Source of the DNA: Actinomadura rudentiformis
Lineage (GTDB): Bacteria; Actinomycetota; Actinomycetes; Streptosporangiales; Streptosporangiaceae
DNA: 64,000 bases
Direction of reading: 5' to 3'
Assembly (NCBI RefSeq): GCF_008923185.1
Contig: NZ_WBMT01000005.1
Coordinates: 186,001-250,000 of the forward strand
Program-made: the position numbers and the translations under genes
In this document: positions 62,099-64,000 of the stretch, one piece after another
Layout of the letters: each line of letters begins with the position of its first letter
Numbering within the stretch: position 1 is the first letter of the stretch
Notes under the pieces: generated by a model
What the model saw: the letters and a program-made list of their open reading frames with translations, nothing else
Told to the model about the DNA's origin: nothing
Database searches by the model: none

Positions 62099-63414
62099 TG
62101 CGTGTTGTTGTTCTTGGCGGCGGTGACCAGCGCGCTCTGCAGCTTGGCCACGTCCTTGTTCTGGAGGAAGAGGCCGACCGCGGTGTCGATGTCGGCGTGC
62201 CACCGCTTGCTGGAGTAGACGCCGTGCCAGAACGAGCCGGCCAGCTTGATGCCCGGCTTGTTCCACTCGTTCAGCGCGTACTCCAGGTAGCCCTTGTAGA
62301 GGCTCTTGTCGGCGTCCTTACGGGCGGGGATGGAGCCCTTCTTCGGGTTGAAGAGGTCCTGGCCCTCCTTGCTGCCCGCGACCTTCAGCCACGCGAGGGC
62401 GCCGCCGCGGTGCGGTGCGCCCTTGGGCAGGGTGAAGCTGTCGGACAGCCACATGTACGTGCCGTCAGTGCCGGGGGAGGCGGCGTACTTGAAGTCGGTG
62501 CCGTCCTTCTTGCCGAGCCCGTTGGGCGCGGAGCCGGTGAAGTAGCCGTAGGCCCAGTCGCCCATGATGTTGAACGCGGCCTTGCCGTCCACGACCGCCT
62601 TCGACGCGCCCTGCCAGTCGGTGGAGGCGGCCTCGGCCGTCGTGTACTTCATGATCTCGGCGAAGTCCGTCAGCGCCTTGGTCACGGCGGCGCTGCCCCA
62701 GTCGGCGCCCGGCTTCCAGAGCGCGTTGTAGGCGTCGGTGCCGAGGTCGCCGAGCAGCACGCTCTCCAGCAGGTGGTTCGCGGTCCACTGGGCGCCCAGC
62801 GACAGCGGGACCTTGCCGGTCTTGTCCTTGACCGCCTTGAGCGCCGTGATGAACTCGGCGACCGACTTGGGCGGGCCCGACAGCCCGGCGTCCTTCAGGA
62901 TCCCGGGGTTGTACCACAGCATGTTCGAGCGGTGGATGTTCACCGGCACCGAGTAGATCTTGCCCTGGTAGGAGATCTGCTCCAGCAGTTGCTGCGGGTA
63001 GGCCTGGCGCAGGTTGTTCTCATCGTAGAACGCGTCGAGCGACTCGATCTGCCCCTGCTTGATGTAGTCGAGGAGCTCCGCGCCCGCGTGGCCCTGGAAC
63101 GAGTCCGGGGGCTTGCGGTTCTGGAGGCGGCTGGCCAGCACGGCCTGCGCCTGCGTGCCGGAGCCGCCCGCGATGGCGGCGTTGACGAACTTGGTCCCCG
63201 GGTTCTTCTTCTCGAAGTCGGCCTTCATGGCGTTCAGGCCGTCCGCCTCGCCCGGGCCGGTCCACCAGGAGAAGACCTCGACCTGCGAGGTGTCTCCGCC
63301 GCCCTTGCCGCCGTCGTCGTCATCACCACCGCCGCAACCGGAGATCAGCAGCGCTCCGCCGACCGCCACCGCGGCGAGTGTCTTCCATCGGATATGGACC
63401 TGAGGTACGTGCAT
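62095..63414 (-). CDS. CUT1 solute-binding lipoprotein (GtsA-like)
   Basis: Encodes 439 residues from the ATG at 63414, after GGGAGGA. It has a lipoprotein signal with lipobox ISGC (Cys about 25), then a Gly/Asp linker. EVFSWWTGPGEADGLNAMKADFEKKNPGTKFVNAAIAGGSG and PVNIHRSNMLWYNPGIL fit glucose-type binders. It is the first gene of the three-gene operon. The 212-bp gap upstream holds a TTGACC (minus strand, 63508-63513) without a convincing -10. Confidence 0.9.
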   Translation of the reverse strand: MHVPQVHIRWKTLAAVAVGGALLISGCGGGDDDDGGKGGGDTSQVEVFSWWTGPGEADGLNAMKADFEKKNPGTKFVNAAIAGGSGTQAQAVLASRLQNRKPPDSFQGHAGAELLDYIKQGQIESLDAFYDENNLRQAYPQQLLEQISYQGKIYSVPVNIHRSNMLWYNPGILKDAGLSGPPKSVAEFITALKAVKDKTGKVPLSLGAQWTANHLLESVLLGDLGTDAYNALWKPGADWGSAAVTKALTDFAEIMKYTTAEAASTDWQGASKAVVDGKAAFNIMGDWAYGYFTGSAPNGLGKKDGTDFKYAASPGTDGTYMWLSDSFTLPKGAPHRGGALAWLKVAGSKEGQDLFNPKKGSIPARKDADKSLYKGYLEYALNEWNKPGIKLAGSFWHGVYSSKRWHADIDTAVGLFLQNKDVAKLQSALVTAAKNNNTQ

Positions 63415-63606
63415 CGTCCGTCCTCCCTCATCCGACCAATCCACCCCGCCCGACCCTCCGGCCGGATCAGCCGCACTAACAAGCGTCCGTTCGGTGGGCG
63501 CGCCGGGTCAACACCGGCGAGCGAACCGAAATCGTCCGGTTATAAGCCTGGTGAGAGCGTATCCAGGGGTGGCGTCCCGGCCCGGGGGGCACGCCGATGG
63601 AGATCG

Positions 63607-63641
63607 CCAGGTGAGGGCGGGTGAGATCACCAGGTGAGGGC
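63607..63641. repeat. 23-bp-period duplication across the idi stop codon
   Basis: CCAGGTGAGGGC occurs at 63607-63618 and 63630-63641. The copy within the gene encodes the last residues of the isomerase; the other lies just past the TGA, where the equivalent codon reads CGA. Confidence 0.75.
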
Positions 63642-64000
63642 CGGTGGGAGGTCGCCGGTGCCCGCGTCGGGCCAGCCGAGCGGGGGGCCGAGCGGAGCGA
63701 GCTCGGCGAGCTGCAGCCGGTACCAGGGCGAGGAGTCGGGGTGCCGGACGAGCTCCAGGCACTCGTCCCACGACCGCCACTCGGCCTCGGCCACCTCCGC
63801 GGGATCGAGTCCGGGGCGGGGCTCGGCCTCCGCCGTGACCGCCCGTACGACGGGGCAGCGCTCGTACTCGACGACGCCGTCCGAGGCCGTCGCCCGGTAG
63901 CGGAAGCGTGGCAGCACCGACGTGATCGTGTCGGCCGTCACGCCCAGCTCGGTCTCCAGGCGCCGCAGCACCGCCGCGCGCAGTCCCTCGCCGGGGCCGG
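63627..64000 (-). CDS. idi: Isopentenyl-diphosphate delta-isomerase (type I, Nudix), C-terminal part
   Basis: The frame runs to the window edge and lacks the N-terminus. The visible part holds the end of the Nudix box (PGEGLRAAVLRRLETELGV), VLPRFRYRA, VVEYERCPVVRAVTAEAEPRPGLDPAEVAEAEWRSW trimmed here to its landmarks (Glu and Cys in YERCPV, EVAEAEW) and SPWYRLQL. Type I enzymes convert IPP to DMAPP (EC 5.3.3.2) for isoprenoid synthesis. Confidence 0.88.
   Translation of the reverse strand, partial: GPGEGLRAAVLRRLETELGVTADTITSVLPRFRYRATASDGVVEYERCPVVRAVTAEAEPRPGLDPAEVAEAEWRSWDECLELVRHPDSSPWYRLQLAELAPLGPPLGWPDAGTGDLPPALTW

Overview
The window is about 70% GC, with strong codon-position bias, GTG starts, 4-nt stop/start overlaps inside operons and several leaderless-looking promoters. 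This indicates a filamentous actinomycete. An Entner-Doudoroff operon (edd-glk-eda) together with CebR- and MalR-type sugar systems and a large secreted plant-polysaccharide arsenal would fit a Streptosporangiales member such as Nonomuraea or a relative. That genus-level guess is inference, not read from a marker gene. No rRNA, tRNA, CRISPR, IS element or prophage is visible.

Region 1 (1-24.9 kb) is a plant cell-wall (pectin/xylan side-chain) utilisation region. The first operon (1-6987) holds the end of a solute-binding lipoprotein, two CUT1 permeases, a secreted GH30 hydrolase, a Gfo/Idh/MocA oxidoreductase, a DUF6807 (PmoA-like) protein and a cupin. A convergent lacI-galM pair (7045-9104) faces it. 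Divergent from lacI, behind LacI-type palindromes, runs a long operon (9430-22070). It holds two permeases, an SDR dehydrogenase, a KdgD-like dehydratase, an enolase-superfamily enzyme, a second Gfo/Idh/MocA-DUF6807 pair, a GH43 enzyme, the displaced solute-binding protein, a third Gfo/Idh/MocA protein and a secreted PL1 pectate lyase. This reads as pectin depolymerisation, uptake and oxidative uronate breakdown. An aldo/keto reductase and a secreted GH10-CBM2 xylanase with a CebR operator at its promoter follow.

Region 2 (24.9-38.0 kb, minus strand) carries two textbook sugar systems. These are cebE-cebF-cebG-bglC-cebR for cellobiose, with a perfect CebR box upstream of cebE, and malE-malF-malG-aglucosidase-malR for maltodextrin. 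A ROK regulator lies behind them. Region 3 (38.1-41.6 kb) is the edd-glk-eda operon, divergent from the ROK gene.

Region 4 (41.7-64.0 kb) is mixed chromosomal content: a PPOX/F420-type flavoprotein, a cytosine-deaminase-like amidohydrolase, an orphan FtsX-type permease, a NarL-type two-component system, an M28 peptidase, and padR plus a DUF1707 membrane protein. Next come acnA with an unusual leader, LysE and TauE exporters, a BBE-type FAD oxidase, a Mug-type DNA glycosylase, a decayed Uma2 gene and an ASCH protein. A class F sortase with a probable surface-protein substrate, a third complete CUT1 importer (GtsABC-like) and a partial idi close the window. None of the five importers in the window has its own ATPase, so a shared MsiK-type ATPase elsewhere is implied.
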